Part shown: positions 35,306-44,482 of the stretch, piece after piece | How the letters are laid out: each line of letters starts with the position of its first letter | How positions within the stretch are numbered: position 1 is the stretch's first letter | Notes under the pieces: generated by a model | Databases searched by the model: none | What the model was told of the DNA's origin: nothing | What the model saw: the letters and a program-made list of their open reading frames with translations, nothing else | NCBI RefSeq assembly: GCF_010731775.1 | Contig: NZ_AP022590.1 | Location: forward strand, 2,542,001-2,606,000 | DNA: 64,000 nt | Direction: 5' to 3' | Source of the DNA: Mycobacterium mantenii | Lineage (GTDB): Bacteria; Actinomycetota; Actinomycetes; Mycobacteriales; Mycobacteriaceae | Program-made: the position numbers and the translations under genes

Positions 35306-36565
35306 TCAGGCCGGACGAGTCTGTCCGTCTCCCCACGCAATCCATTTGGTCGAGGTCAATTCGGGCAGTCCCATCGGGCCGCGGGCATGCAGTTTCTGGG
35401 TGGAGATGCCGATCTCGGCACCGAAACCGAACTGCTCACCGTCGGTGAATGCCGTGGACGCGTTCACCATCACCGCGGCGGCGTCGACACCGTCCGTAAA
35501 CTTTTGCGCCGCAGCCATATTGGTGGTCACGATGGCCTCGGTGTGTCCGGTGCCGTACTCGTTGATGTGGGCGATCGCGGCGTCGATACCGTCGACCACC
35601 GCCACCGCGATGTCCATCGACAGGTACTCGCGGCGCAGGTCGTCCTCCTGCGCATCCCTGGAAAAGCCACCGTGCACGGTCACGCCGGCGTCCTGCAGGG
35701 CGGTGACCAGCCGGGGCAGTGCCGTTTCGGCGATGCCGACGTCGACCAGCAATGTCTCGGCGGCGTTGCAGACGCTGGGCCGACGAGTCTTGGAATTCAG
35801 CAGGATTCGCTCGGCCACCTCCAGGTCGGCGCCTTCGTGCACGTAGACGTGGCAGTTGCCGACGCCGGTCTCGATGGTGGGCACCTGCGCGTCGCGAACC
35901 ACCGCGTCGATCAGGCTCGCCCCACCGCGCGGAATCACCACGTCGACCAGGCCGCGAGCTTGGATCAGATGCGTTACCGTCGACCGGTCGTCGGCGGACA
36001 GCAATTGCACCGCATCGGCGGGCAAGTCTTCGCTGACCAGCGACGCCCGCAACACCTGGACCAGCGCCTGGTTGGACCGCGTCGCCGACGAACTACCGCG
36101 CAGCAGCACGGCGTTACCAGACTTCAGCGCCAAGCCGAAAGCGTCGACGGTGACATTGGGCCGGCCCTCGTAGATCATGCCGACCACGCCGAGCGGAACC
36201 CGTTGCTGTCGCAGCTGCAACCCGTTGGGCAACGTGTAACCGCGCAACACCTCCCCGACCGGGTCGGGTAGCCCGGCGACCTGGCGCAGGCCGGCGGCGA
36301 TGCCCTCAACGCGCTTGGGGTCCAACGCCAACCGGTCGAGCATCGCGGTCGGTGTGCCGGCGGCCCGGGCGGCCTCCAGATCTTCGGCGTTGGCCGACAG
36401 GATCAACTCGGTGTGGGCGGCTATCGCGTCGGCCGCCGAGCGCAGTGCCTGGTCCTTGGCGACCGTCGGCAGCAAAGCCAAGACGCGGGATGCAACGCGG
36501 GCGCGGCGTGCGGCGTTGTGCACCTCCTGGCGCAAGTCAGGAAGCGATGGTGCTTGCAGACTCAT
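35306..36565 (-). CDS. proA: Gamma-glutamyl phosphate reductase
   Basis: 419 aa aldehyde-dehydrogenase-fold enzyme that reduces gamma-glutamyl phosphate to glutamate semialdehyde with NADPH, the second step of proline synthesis. The catalytic Cys266 lies in [22 protein letters not shown] and R-G-S-S-S-A are conserved family stretches. The start at 36565 (M-S-L-Q-A-P) gives the usual length, while the longer open frame to 36724 would run into the channel gene. The first enzyme of the pathway, proB, is separate, at 53114-54217, an arrangement shared with M. tuberculosis. Confidence 0.92.
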   Translation of the reverse strand: MSLQAPSLPDLRQEVHNAARRARVASRVLALLPTVAKDQALRSAADAIAAHTELILSANAEDLEAARAAGTPTAMLDRLALDPKRVEGIAAGLRQVAGLPDPVGEVLRGYTLPNGLQLRQQRVPLGVVGMIYEGRPNVTVDAFGLALKSGNAVLLRGSSSATRSNQALVQVLRASLVSEDLPADAVQLLSADDRSTVTHLIQARGLVDVVIPRGGASLIDAVVRDAQVPTIETGVGNCHVYVHEGADLEVAERILLNSKTRRPSVCNAAETLLVDVGIAETALPRLVTALQDAGVTVHGGFSRDAQEDDLRREYLSMDIAVAVVDGIDAAIAHINEYGTGHTEAIVTTNMAAAQKFTDGVDAAAVMVNASTAFTDGEQFGFGAEIGISTQKLHARGPMGLPELTSTKWIAWGDGQTRPA

Positions 36566-36632
36566 TGAACCAGGGTATCGGGCGGGAAAAGCCCGGGTGA
36601 GGCGACCCGTGCGCAACCTTTTGCGCCCGCGA

Positions 36633-38036
36633 TCAGCCGACCCGCTCGCCGTGGCGGGCACTGCGCACCTTGCTGCGCCGCTCTTCGATGATGTTGCCGA
36701 AGTTCTGCAGCAGCAGGGGCGCACGCATCACCAGATGCTCGATGTGCTCCCGATCGATCTCCAGCGCGGTAACCTCTTCCAGCGCGTACGCGCTGGCCAG
36801 GTTCGGTTGCCGCGTCAGCGCCGTCAGCCCCAGGAACGATCCCTCATCCAGCGTGCTGATCGGCACCATCGACCCGTCGTCCGCGGTGGTGGTCAGCTGC
36901 ACCCGCCCGGCGACCACGAACGTCATGGTCGTGGGCACCTGGCCGGCGTACTCCACCACCTCGTCGGCGCCGTATCGGACGATCCTCGCCGCCGACCGCA
37001 GCGATCGCTGCTCCTCGGCGCCGATCCGCAATGCCGGCGCCACCACCGTGTGCAGCGCATGCTCCACGCGTTCGATCGTGGAGAAATCGTCGTCGGCGTC
37101 GTCGAGGTGCAGATTCTCCCGCCGCGCGGCATACCAGGTCCAGCGCAGGAAGGTCGCCTTGGCGGCGCCGGCGTCCGCGGGTGAGTTCAACCCGATGGTC
37201 GTCCGGTACTCGCCCGCGCCCGCCGGGATCGACCGCGGCACGCTGCCCGCCTTGAGCTGCGGCAATCCCTCGGCGATACGCGACAGCAGCGCGCACACCC
37301 GGTCCGGCGGGTCGACGCTGGAGAACATCGTCGTCACCGCCAGCTTGTGGGCGCCAGACGGACGACTGAGATTCGTGAAGGCGTTGCTGGCGAGCATCGA
37401 GTTCGGCATGACCCGAATTCCGCTGCCGGTGTCGATGTGCACGGCGCGCCAGTTCACCTCGACCACGCGTCCGCGGGCCGTGCCGGTGTCCAGCCACTCG
37501 TCGATGCGGAAGGGCTGCTCGAACAACATGAACAGGCCCGACACGATCTGGCCCACCGAGTTCTGCAGCATCAGGCCGATGACGACCGAAGTGACACCCA
37601 GCGCGGTGAAGATACCGCCGATCCGCACACCCCAGATGTACGACGACATCACCGCCAGACCGACACCGATCACAGCAAACCGGGCGCAGTCCAGGAAGAT
37701 GGTGGGTAGCCTTTTGCGCCAACTCTTTTCGGGCGCACCTTCGAACATCGTCGCGTTGAGACCGGACAGCACGAGCACCAGCACCAGCAAGCCGAACACC
37801 GTGGTGAGGACGCGCACCGGAACGTCGCGGGACGGGACCTGGGAGGCCTGAACGAGCAGCAGCAACAGCGCGCCGAGCGGGAGCAGGTAGTTGCGCAGCA
37901 AGCCGACCTGCCGGGCCAGCGGGCTGTTCCTGCGCAGCAGCGCGTCATGCAGCTCGGTGAGAGCGATCAACCCGAGCGGTAGTCCGACCGCGATGCCGAT
38001 CGCCCAGTAGAACCACGTCGAGTTGAAGACGTTCAT
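36633..38036 (-). CDS. MscS-type mechanosensitive channel with C-terminal cyclic-nucleotide-binding-like domain
   Basis: 467 aa. Four or five membrane helices occupy about residues 1-150. The MscS pore and beta domain follows ([12 protein letters not shown], then I-D-E-W and M-P-N-S). A CAP-type effector fold (about 330-440) ends the protein. It is the Rv2434c orthologue by position. Unusually, the phosphate-binding cassette of the effector fold reads F-L-G-L-T-A-L with N-L-A-S-A, lacking the canonical F-G-E and the R-x-A arginine, so cAMP binding is doubtful. The ATG at 38036 overlaps the cyclase-like gene's stop (ATGA), so the two are translated together and probably work together in osmotic or envelope sensing. 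Confidence 0.82.
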   Translation of the reverse strand: MNVFNSTWFYWAIGIAVGLPLGLIALTELHDALLRRNSPLARQVGLLRNYLLPLGALLLLLVQASQVPSRDVPVRVLTTVFGLLVLVLVLSGLNATMFEGAPEKSWRKRLPTIFLDCARFAVIGVGLAVMSSYIWGVRIGGIFTALGVTSVVIGLMLQNSVGQIVSGLFMLFEQPFRIDEWLDTGTARGRVVEVNWRAVHIDTGSGIRVMPNSMLASNAFTNLSRPSGAHKLAVTTMFSSVDPPDRVCALLSRIAEGLPQLKAGSVPRSIPAGAGEYRTTIGLNSPADAGAAKATFLRWTWYAARRENLHLDDADDDFSTIERVEHALHTVVAPALRIGAEEQRSLRSAARIVRYGADEVVEYAGQVPTTMTFVVAGRVQLTTTADDGSMVPISTLDEGSFLGLTALTRQPNLASAYALEEVTALEIDREHIEHLVMRAPLLLQNFGNIIEERRSKVRSARHGERVG

Positions 38037-40228
38037 CAGCGCTCCAGCAACCGGTAGATGGCCTGATCGACACCGCCGACCGAGATGGTGCCGGCGGGCG
38101 TGAACTGCCGAACATCCCGCATCGCCTCGTACACCTGCGCACTGACGTAGATGCCCGGCTGCGGTGAGCCACTGTGCATTTGATACGCCAAGCTGACCGC
38201 GCCGCCCCACATGTCATAAACCAGGCTGGAGCGGCCGACCAGCCCGCTCACCACGTTGCCCGTGTTCACACCGACCCGCAGACCCAGCTGGCGCGCCGCT
38301 TGATTGTTGAATCGATCGATGATGCGGCCGATCTCGAGGGCGAAGTCGACGGCGCGGTGAATGCTGTCCAGCCGGGGGGTGACCACCCCGCAACTGGCCA
38401 GGTAGCCGTTGTGGAATGTGCGAATTCGTTCGACGCCGAGAGTGTCTGCGGCCGAATCGAATTGCCGGAAGAGATCGTCGACGGTCGCGACCAACTCGTC
38501 TTCGGGCACGTCGTTGGAAAACTCGTCGAGCCCCACGATGTCGGCATAGATGATGGCGACGTCTTGATGCCTTTGGGCGATGGTCTCCTCGCCCTCGCGA
38601 TAGCGCTGCAGCACCGATTCGGGCATCAGCGCCAGCAACAGGCGGTCGTTTTCCCGGCGCTGCTCGTCAAGCAGCTCTTCCTTGATCGCCAAATTCCGGC
38701 TCATCTCGTTGAAAGCCGCTGTGAGATCACCGATTTCGTCGCGCCGCCGGACCGGGATGTTCACCTCGTAGTCGCCGGAGCTGATCTTGCGGGTGCCCTC
38801 CTCGAGACGACGGACCGGCCGCACGGCGGCCTGGGCGACGAACAGCGAGGCCACACAGATGGCGAAGATCATTCCGGCGACGGCGATCACCAGATTCTTG
38901 CTGAACCTGCCGAGCCGGGCGAACGCATCGGAGTTGTCGCGCGTCGCAAGGATCGACCAGTGCAGGTCGGAGTTCGGGATGCTCAGCGGGGCATAGGCTT
39001 CCAACTCCCGGTTACCCAGATAGTCGGTGGCGCTGACCACGCCGCTCTCGCCGCGTTGGGCGGCGCGCAGCCCGGCGGTGTCAACCGGCTGCACCAGGGT
39101 GGTGCCGCCCAACCGGATCGCCCGGTCCACCACGTCGGGCGGCGTGCCGGCGTCGATCGCCGAGCGCCGGTATCCCTTTGGGTCCTCGATGAAATCCCGG
39201 GAATCGGAGCGCATCAGGTCGTCGGGGCCCGCCAGATACGTTTCGGTCGCGGGACCCATCCCGGCGGCGTCCCAGTGCCTGTCGGCGGTCATGATCTTGT
39301 TGATCTTGGCGACCGGCACCGGCAGCGCCATCACGCCGTCGAACTTGCCGTTCATGCCGATCGGTGACACCACCCACGCCGTCGGGGTGTCGAGCGCGGG
39401 CTGGTACTGCTGGAAATCGGTGATCCAGACGAAATCGAGGTCGTTGGACGCCAGGGCTTTCTGGTATGCCTCCCGCAGCTTGGATTCGCGGTACGGTCCG
39501 GTCAGGACGTTGGTGCCGAGGTCGGGGCCCTTCAACACGCTGTAGACGACGTTGCCCTGCATGTCCAACAGCAGGGCGTCCCGGTAGTCGAAGCGGGTGA
39601 CGATGCCGCGCATGTAGAAGTCGAAACGTGCGTTGGCCGCCGACCAGGCGCTGCCGTCGCCGGCGTCCTGGATGGGCAGGGCATCGGGGTTCGGCCGCGG
39701 CCCGGCCGTGTAGTACGCCTGAATGTATTTCTGCGCGTTGGAACTTGGCAGGACGGCTCGAATATCGATGGTGTCCCCGGTGATTTGCTTGATCGGTCTG
39801 ATCATGTCGTTGTCGTAGTAATCGACCAGCGACTGCTGTTGGGCGGGCGAGATCGTTGCGTTGCTCAATTGAGCGAAGCCCGCCGTGAGCGCCGTCGTCG
39901 CCTCGGTGATGCCGAACCCGCCACTCCAGGTGATCAGCGAATTCGACACCTCGCGGAACAGCGCCTGCACCGCCCGCTTTTGTGACTCGCGCATCTCGAT
40001 CAAACGTTCCGATTCGACCTGCCGCAACGCGTTACGCCCGGACACCGCCCCGATGGCCCCGATCACCGCCACGCCCAGGATGCTCGACAGCAGCATCATG
40101 ACCAGAATCTTGGACTGGATGCCGAAGCGGAAGCGCCCCAGGCGCTGCCGGCGGGGACGCTTGGTGGCCGGTTGGGCAGGGCCGGGATCGATATGGGGTT
40201 CAGCGTCGGTCAGCTCGCTCGTGGTCAA
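38036..40228 (-). CDS. Membrane receptor with HAMP and degenerate class III adenylate cyclase domain
   Basis: 730 aa with the TTG start at 40228, which has AAAAGGGG upstream and gives exactly the length I recall for Rv2435c. An ATG at 40288 would add 20 residues. A first membrane helix (about residues 35-55), an extracytoplasmic sensor of about 360 residues, a second helix, a HAMP domain (P-V-R-R-L-E-E-G-T) and a cyclase-fold domain are visible. The first metal Asp is present (Asp563 in Y-A-D-I-V-G). The second is Asn607 (H-N-G-Y-L-A), and the transition-state Asn and Arg positions read S and Q (A-V-S-L-A-Y-Q-M). It is therefore probably inactive or weak as a cyclase. It is coupled by an ATGA overlap to the channel gene. 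Confidence 0.83.
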   Translation of the reverse strand: MTTSELTDAEPHIDPGPAQPATKRPRRQRLGRFRFGIQSKILVMMLLSSILGVAVIGAIGAVSGRNALRQVESERLIEMRESQKRAVQALFREVSNSLITWSGGFGITEATTALTAGFAQLSNATISPAQQQSLVDYYDNDMIRPIKQITGDTIDIRAVLPSSNAQKYIQAYYTAGPRPNPDALPIQDAGDGSAWSAANARFDFYMRGIVTRFDYRDALLLDMQGNVVYSVLKGPDLGTNVLTGPYRESKLREAYQKALASNDLDFVWITDFQQYQPALDTPTAWVVSPIGMNGKFDGVMALPVPVAKINKIMTADRHWDAAGMGPATETYLAGPDDLMRSDSRDFIEDPKGYRRSAIDAGTPPDVVDRAIRLGGTTLVQPVDTAGLRAAQRGESGVVSATDYLGNRELEAYAPLSIPNSDLHWSILATRDNSDAFARLGRFSKNLVIAVAGMIFAICVASLFVAQAAVRPVRRLEEGTRKISSGDYEVNIPVRRRDEIGDLTAAFNEMSRNLAIKEELLDEQRRENDRLLLALMPESVLQRYREGEETIAQRHQDVAIIYADIVGLDEFSNDVPEDELVATVDDLFRQFDSAADTLGVERIRTFHNGYLASCGVVTPRLDSIHRAVDFALEIGRIIDRFNNQAARQLGLRVGVNTGNVVSGLVGRSSLVYDMWGGAVSLAYQMHSGSPQPGIYVSAQVYEAMRDVRQFTPAGTISVGGVDQAIYRLLER

Positions 40229-40384
40229 TCGCCTGCCCCTTTTCTTGGGATTCAGCACCCCCAACGCAGCAGAATATCGTGCGGACATCGAGTTATTCAG
40301 CGTTTGCCGTGACGCGATTCGGCGTCGAAAGCGCTTGGTGGCCCTGGCGTGCTTCGCCATCCCGGCACGACTAACGTCGGCCTC

Positions 40385-41263
40385 ATGGCAGGGGTCTGTG
40401 TGGTGGGCAGCGTGAATCTCGACCTGTCGCTGGGTGTCGACGCCCTGCCACGGCCCGGCGAAACCGTTTTGGCATCGTCGTTGACACACGCCCCCGGCGG
40501 CAAGGGCGGCAATCAGGCGGTGGCGGCGGCGCGCGCCGGCGCGCAGGTGCAGTTCGTCGGAGCGATCGGCGACGACGCAGCCGCCGGACAATTGCGCGCA
40601 CACCTGGAGGCCAACGGCGTCGGGCTGGACGGAGCCATCGAAATTCCCGGCCCCAGTGGCACGGCCATCGTGGTGGTCGACGCGAACGCCGAAAACACCA
40701 TCGTGGTCGCGCCGGGTGCCAACGGGCGGTTTACCCTGACCGACGACCGTGCCCGCGCGGTCGTCGGTGGCTGCGATGTGATGTTGACCCAGCTGGAGAT
40801 CCCGCTGCGCACCGCGGTCGCCGCGGCGCAACACGCCCGCTCGTCTGGCGCGGTCGTCGTCGTGAACGCTTCGCCTGCCGGTCGGGACGCCGACTCGTTG
40901 GGCGAGTTGGCGGCCGCCGCAGACGTGGTGATCACCAACGAAGAAGAAGCTGATAAATGGCCATGGCGTCCACAGCATTTGGTGGTCACCCTGGGTGCGC
41001 GCGGCGCCCGCTACGTTGGCGCCGACGGCGAGTTCACCGTCTCCGCGCCGGCGGTGGATGCGGTGGACACCACCGGGGCCGGCGACGTGTTCGCCGGCGT
41101 GCTGGCCGCCAACTGGCCACCCAATCCCGGCTCGCCGGGCCAGCGGCGGATCGCCTTGCGGCGCGCCTGCGCGGCGGGTGCGCTGGCGACGCTGGTCGCC
41201 GGCGCCGGTGATTGCGCACCGGACGCCGCGGCGATCGACAAGGCGCTGCGGGACGCGTCCTAG
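40385..41263 (+). CDS. rbsK: Ribokinase (PfkB family)
   Basis: 292 aa PfkB-family sugar kinase. The N-terminal G-S-V-N-L-D-L and G-G-K-G-G-N-Q-A-V-A-A-A-R motifs bind the sugar, and D-T-T-G-A-G-D-V-F-A-G holds the catalytic Asp and anion hole. The family phosphorylates ribose at O5, feeding it into the pentose phosphate pathway. It is the Rv2436 orthologue by position. The ATG at 40385 is chosen over 40349 because the conserved fold starts at once. It is divergent from the cyclase-like receptor with 156 bases between them. Its last 4 bases overlap the 3' end of gntR on the other strand. No ribose transporter lies nearby. Confidence 0.87.
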   Translation: MAGVCVVGSVNLDLSLGVDALPRPGETVLASSLTHAPGGKGGNQAVAAARAGAQVQFVGAIGDDAAAGQLRAHLEANGVGLDGAIEIPGPSGTAIVVVDANAENTIVVAPGANGRFTLTDDRARAVVGGCDVMLTQLEIPLRTAVAAAQHARSSGAVVVVNASPAGRDADSLGELAAAADVVITNEEEADKWPWRPQHLVVTLGARGARYVGADGEFTVSAPAVDAVDTTGAGDVFAGVLAANWPPNPGSPGQRRIALRRACAAGALATLVAGAGDCAPDAAAIDKALRDAS

Positions 41264-42081
41264 CCCCCCTGTCCGCCCACGTCGTGGGCGATTCTCAGGC
41301 CGTCGCCGGTCTCCATCTCGTCCGCTGTCTGGCTGAGCAGCACGCGACTTCGGCTCGGCGACAGCAGGGCCGAGAGATAGTGATGCGGTGCGTCGGCCGC
41401 GTAGACGAGCCGGTTGACCCGCAACAGGGCGGCGCCGATCGGCATGTCCAGCAGGTGCGCGATGCGCGGGCCCGCGATTTCGGCGGTGATCTCGTGCCGC
41501 ACCCGGTTCATCGTGATGCCGCTGTCGGACAGCAGCTCGTAGAGCGGTGCGCGCCGTAACGCGGTCTCGGTCAGCACCGGGGCCAGCTCCGGGGGCAGCC
41601 AGGCGTCGGTCACCATCAGCGGTTCGCCGGTCCTGCGTTGCCGCCGCACCCGCACGATGTGCAGCAACTCGCCGGTGCGCCCGAGGTTTTCGGCGACGGG
41701 CCGGGCGGGCGACCGCGTGCCCAATTCGACCACTTCGACCTCGGTCTCAAATTGGGTCTGGCGCAGTTCTTGCAGGTATGAGCGGCCGGCCGGCACATCG
41801 GCCGGGTCATGTTGGCGCACAAACGAACCAACGCCGTGCCGGCGATCGATGTAGCCCTGTTCGGCGAGGTCGGCCAGCGCGCGGCGCACGGTGATCCGAG
41901 ACACCCCGAACTGGTCGCACAGGGTCTGCTCGGTGGGCAACGCCTCGCCGGGAGCGATGACACCGCGGTCGATCTCGTCGTGCAGTACCAAGAACAGTTG
42001 CCGGTGCAACGGCACGCCGGCGGTCGTGGTCACCGGCCCGGCCTTTGCGCTGCGCTGCTGCACGGTGCTCAATGCTCCCAC
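41260..42081 (-). CDS. GntR/HutC-family transcriptional regulator
   Basis: 273 aa. The N-terminal winged helix (about residues 24-92, with L-P-T-E-Q-T-L-C-D-Q-F-G-V-S-R-I-T-V-R-R-A split over the recognition helix) is followed by a UTRA ligand-binding domain. It is divergent from the MmgE/PrpD gene. A 34-base near-perfect palindrome lies between them and covers the -35 to -10 region of gntR itself, so autorepression and control of the catabolic cluster are likely, with release by a pathway metabolite. HutC-type regulators often sense small acids or sugar phosphates. The effector here is unknown, but a dicarboxylate or tricarboxylate is the natural guess. Confidence 0.85.
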   Translation of the reverse strand: MGALSTVQQRSAKAGPVTTTAGVPLHRQLFLVLHDEIDRGVIAPGEALPTEQTLCDQFGVSRITVRRALADLAEQGYIDRRHGVGSFVRQHDPADVPAGRSYLQELRQTQFETEVEVVELGTRSPARPVAENLGRTGELLHIVRVRRQRRTGEPLMVTDAWLPPELAPVLTETALRRAPLYELLSDSGITMNRVRHEITAEIAGPRIAHLLDMPIGAALLRVNRLVYAADAPHHYLSALLSPSRSRVLLSQTADEMETGDGLRIAHDVGGQGG

Positions 42082-42101
42082 ACCGCCTCTCTTGCGCGAT
42101 G

Positions 42102-42135
42102 CGATCAGTTGTTATAAACATATAACAACTGATCG
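42102..42135. promoter_or_regulatory. 34-base palindromic operator between gntR and the MmgE/PrpD gene
   Basis: Two 15-base arms, the left one CGATCAGTTGTTATA and the right its exact reverse complement, flank the 4 bases AACA. This is by far the strongest dyad I found in the window and is AT-rich in a GC-rich background. It covers the gntR promoter (-35 TTGCCG at 42134-42139, -10 TATAAC at 42111-42116, both on the minus strand, 17 bases apart) and begins 54 bases before the divergent start codon. The core with TTGTTATA and TATAACAA arms fits a GntR dimer site. Confidence 0.8.
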
Positions 42136-42139
42136 GCAA
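42111..42139 (-). promoter_or_regulatory. gntR promoter
   Basis: Minus-strand TTGCCG (42134-42139) and TATAAC (42111-42116) with a 17-base spacer, a good sigma-A pair. The palindromic operator covers all of it except the outer four bases of the -35, which predicts autorepression. For the opposite direction, TTGCGC at 42092-42097 with TATAAA at 42113-42118 (15-base spacer) is a weaker candidate that would also be blocked by the same bound protein. Confidence 0.6.
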
Positions 42140-42155
42140 TCTACAGGGGGTCGCG

Positions 42156-43586
42156 ATGACCGCGGTGCAGCAGTGGGCCGCCACCGATCCGGACGGCCCA
42201 ACCGGGCGCCTTGCCGCCTGGGTCGCCGATCTCACGCTCGACGACGTCCCCTCCACCGTCGTCGACCGCGCCAAACACCTCCTGCTGGACGGCATCGGCT
42301 GCGCCCTGGTCGGGGCGCAATTGCCGTGGTCGCGCATCGCCACCGGCGCCGTGTTGGGCTTGGAGGGCACCGGCGACAGTGCCGTCATCGGTACCGGTCA
42401 TCGGACCAGCGCGCCCGCGGCCGCGGTGCTCAACGGCACGTTCATCCAGGGCTTCGAACTCGACGATTTCCATCCGGTGGCCCCGCTGCACAGCTGCTCG
42501 CTGCTCATCCCGGCGTTGCTGTCGACGGCGTCCACACGTCTGGTGTCGACGACCGGCGCCGAACTCCTGCTCGCGGCCATAGCCGGGTTCGAAGTCGGGC
42601 CCCGCGTCGGCTACACCCTGCACGGCACCCAAATGCTTGACCGCGGATGGCATTCGGGCCCGGTCTTCGGCACCCATTCGGCGGCAATGGCTTCCGGCAA
42701 GTTACGCGGGCTGCCACCGGCGCAATTGGAGGATGCACTGGGCCTGGCCGCGACCCAGTCGGCGGGCCTGATGGCGGCGCAGTACGAAGCGATGAGTAAG
42801 CGCATGCACCACGGGCTGGCCGCCCGCAATGGGTTCTACGCGGCGGGGCTGGCGGCCGCCGGCTACACCGGCATCAAGCGGGTGTTCGAGCGCGAATATG
42901 GCGGCTTCCTCAGCGTTTTCGGCGAGGGCCACGATCCGGATGCCGCACTGTTGACCGGTGAACTCGGCCACCGCTGGGAGACCACCATCATCATGGTCAA
43001 GTCCTATGCCGCGATGGGTGGGCTGCACGGTGCCATCGACGCCGCCCGGCGATTGCGGAGTTCGGTTGCGCCGGAATATATCTCATCGATCGACATCACC
43101 GTCGGAGAAACCGTGTACAAACACGGCTGGTGGTTGCCGCAACGCCCGCTCACCCCGATCGGGGCACAGATGAACATCGGGTACGCCACCGCGGCCGCGC
43201 TGCTCGACGGCAACGTGCTGCCCGAACAGTTCACCGAAGCCCGCCTCGATTCCGACGACATCTGGTCACTGATCGCCGCCACGACCGTGCACCTCGACGA
43301 ATCACTGGCCGACGCCGGCATCGCCGAGAAATTCCGCACCGATATCGCGGTGACCACCCGGGACGGAACCGCGCACCACGCGCGAGTGGCCCTGCCGCAC
43401 GGCGCGCCCAACGATCCGGTCACCAACGACGAACTGGTGGCCAAGTTCCACGCCCTCGCCGACCGGGTCACCAGCCACGGCCGCGCCGCGGCGATCGAGC
43501 GCGCGGTGGTGGGGCTCGACGATCTGACCGACATCAACAACCTGATCGATCTGCTCGCCGGCCCCGTCTCGGGCGCGCTGGACTGA
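42156..43586 (+). CDS. MmgE/PrpD-family dehydratase or decarboxylase
   Basis: 476 aa, full-length MmgE/PrpD protein. The family includes 2-methylcitrate dehydratase (PrpD) and cis-aconitate decarboxylase. The conserved N-terminal helical core has L-L-D-G-I-G-C-A and the G-F-E-L-D-D-F-H active-site stretch, and S-K-R-M-H-H-G-L-A-A-R-N-G is also present. The ATG at 42156 has CAGGGGG upstream. It is the first of a five- or six-gene operon that also encodes an isocitrate-lyase-family lyase and a LeuCD-like hydro-lyase. Together these reproduce the dehydration, rehydration and cleavage steps of the methylcitrate cycle. No citrate-synthase-like gene is present, so the substrate may be imported or made elsewhere. 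Dehydratase is favoured by context, but decarboxylase is not excluded. Confidence 0.8.
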   Translation: MTAVQQWAATDPDGPTGRLAAWVADLTLDDVPSTVVDRAKHLLLDGIGCALVGAQLPWSRIATGAVLGLEGTGDSAVIGTGHRTSAPAAAVLNGTFIQGFELDDFHPVAPLHSCSLLIPALLSTASTRLVSTTGAELLLAAIAGFEVGPRVGYTLHGTQMLDRGWHSGPVFGTHSAAMASGKLRGLPPAQLEDALGLAATQSAGLMAAQYEAMSKRMHHGLAARNGFYAAGLAAAGYTGIKRVFEREYGGFLSVFGEGHDPDAALLTGELGHRWETTIIMVKSYAAMGGLHGAIDAARRLRSSVAPEYISSIDITVGETVYKHGWWLPQRPLTPIGAQMNIGYATAAALLDGNVLPEQFTEARLDSDDIWSLIAATTVHLDESLADAGIAEKFRTDIAVTTRDGTAHHARVALPHGAPNDPVTNDELVAKFHALADRVTSHGRAAAIERAVVGLDDLTDINNLIDLLAGPVSGALD

Positions 43587-43597
43587 AAGGACGCAAG

Positions 43598-44482
43598 ATG
43601 GCAACAACACCCGCCCGTCAGCGGTTGAAAGAATTGCTGGACAAGCGCGAACTCATCGTTGCACCAGGTGTTTTCGACGGAATATCGGCGCACCTGACCA
43701 GACGAACCGGGCAGGTCGCGGCATACATGACCGGCGCCGGCGTGGCGGCGTCGGGTTTCGGATTGCCCGACATCGGCCTGGTCACCGCGACCGAGATGGC
43801 CGAGCGGGTCGCGATGATCACCGGCGCCTTGGGCGATCTCCCGCTGATCGCCGACGCCGACACCGGCTACGGCGGACCTATGAACGTGGTGCGCACGGTT
43901 CGTTCCTACGACGCGGCCGGGGTGGCCGCCATCCAGCTGGAGGACCAGGTGCTGCCCAAGCGCTGCGGTCATCTGCCGGACAAGCAGGTCGTCGACGCGG
44001 CGGTGTTCGAACAGACGCTCGCGGCCGCACTGGACGCCCGATCCGATGACAACCTGCTGGTGGTGGCCCGCACCGACGCGCGCGGACCGCTCGGCCTGGA
44101 TGCCGCGATCGAGCGCGCCAACCGGTACGCGCAGGCGGGTGCCGACATCATCTTCGTCGAGGCGCCGCAGGACGTCGGCGAAATCGAACGCATCGCACAC
44201 GAAGTGGACGCTCCCCTGCCGATCAACCTGGTGCTCGGCGGCCTGACACCACCGCAGTCGGCGTCGCGCCTGCAGGAGCTTGGATACGCGATCGCCATCC
44301 ACCCCAGCAATCTGCTGATGCAAACGACATTCGCCATGCTGCAAAGCCTGTGCGAGCTCAACGGCACCGACCTCGCCGCCCAGTTGCCGACCTCCCCGGG
44401 TGACTTCTTCAACCTGGTGGGTATGTCGGAATGGCGGGCGCTCGACGACAAGTACGCACACACCACCAAGGACCGCTCATGA
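43598..44482 (+). CDS. Isocitrate lyase/PEP mutase-family C-C lyase (methylisocitrate or dimethylmalate lyase-like)
   Basis: 294 aa TIM-barrel enzyme. D-A-D-T-G-Y-G-G binds the metal, and Cys123 in P-K-R-C-G-H is the catalytic Cys of true lyases (2-methylisocitrate, isocitrate and 2,3-dimethylmalate lyase), absent from PEP mutase. R-T-D-A-R follows. Such enzymes split a 2-hydroxy acid to give pyruvate or glyoxylate plus a second acid. It starts 11 bases after the MmgE/PrpD gene and overlaps the LeuC-like gene (ATGA). With a LeuCD-type partner the closest known logic is 2,3-dimethylmaleate hydratase plus 2,3-dimethylmalate lyase of nicotinate fermentation, or a methylcitrate-like route. The substrate is inferred, not shown. 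Confidence 0.8.
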   Translation: MATTPARQRLKELLDKRELIVAPGVFDGISAHLTRRTGQVAAYMTGAGVAASGFGLPDIGLVTATEMAERVAMITGALGDLPLIADADTGYGGPMNVVRTVRSYDAAGVAAIQLEDQVLPKRCGHLPDKQVVDAAVFEQTLAAALDARSDDNLLVVARTDARGPLGLDAAIERANRYAQAGADIIFVEAPQDVGEIERIAHEVDAPLPINLVLGGLTPPQSASRLQELGYAIAIHPSNLLMQTTFAMLQSLCELNGTDLAAQLPTSPGDFFNLVGMSEWRALDDKYAHTTKDRS

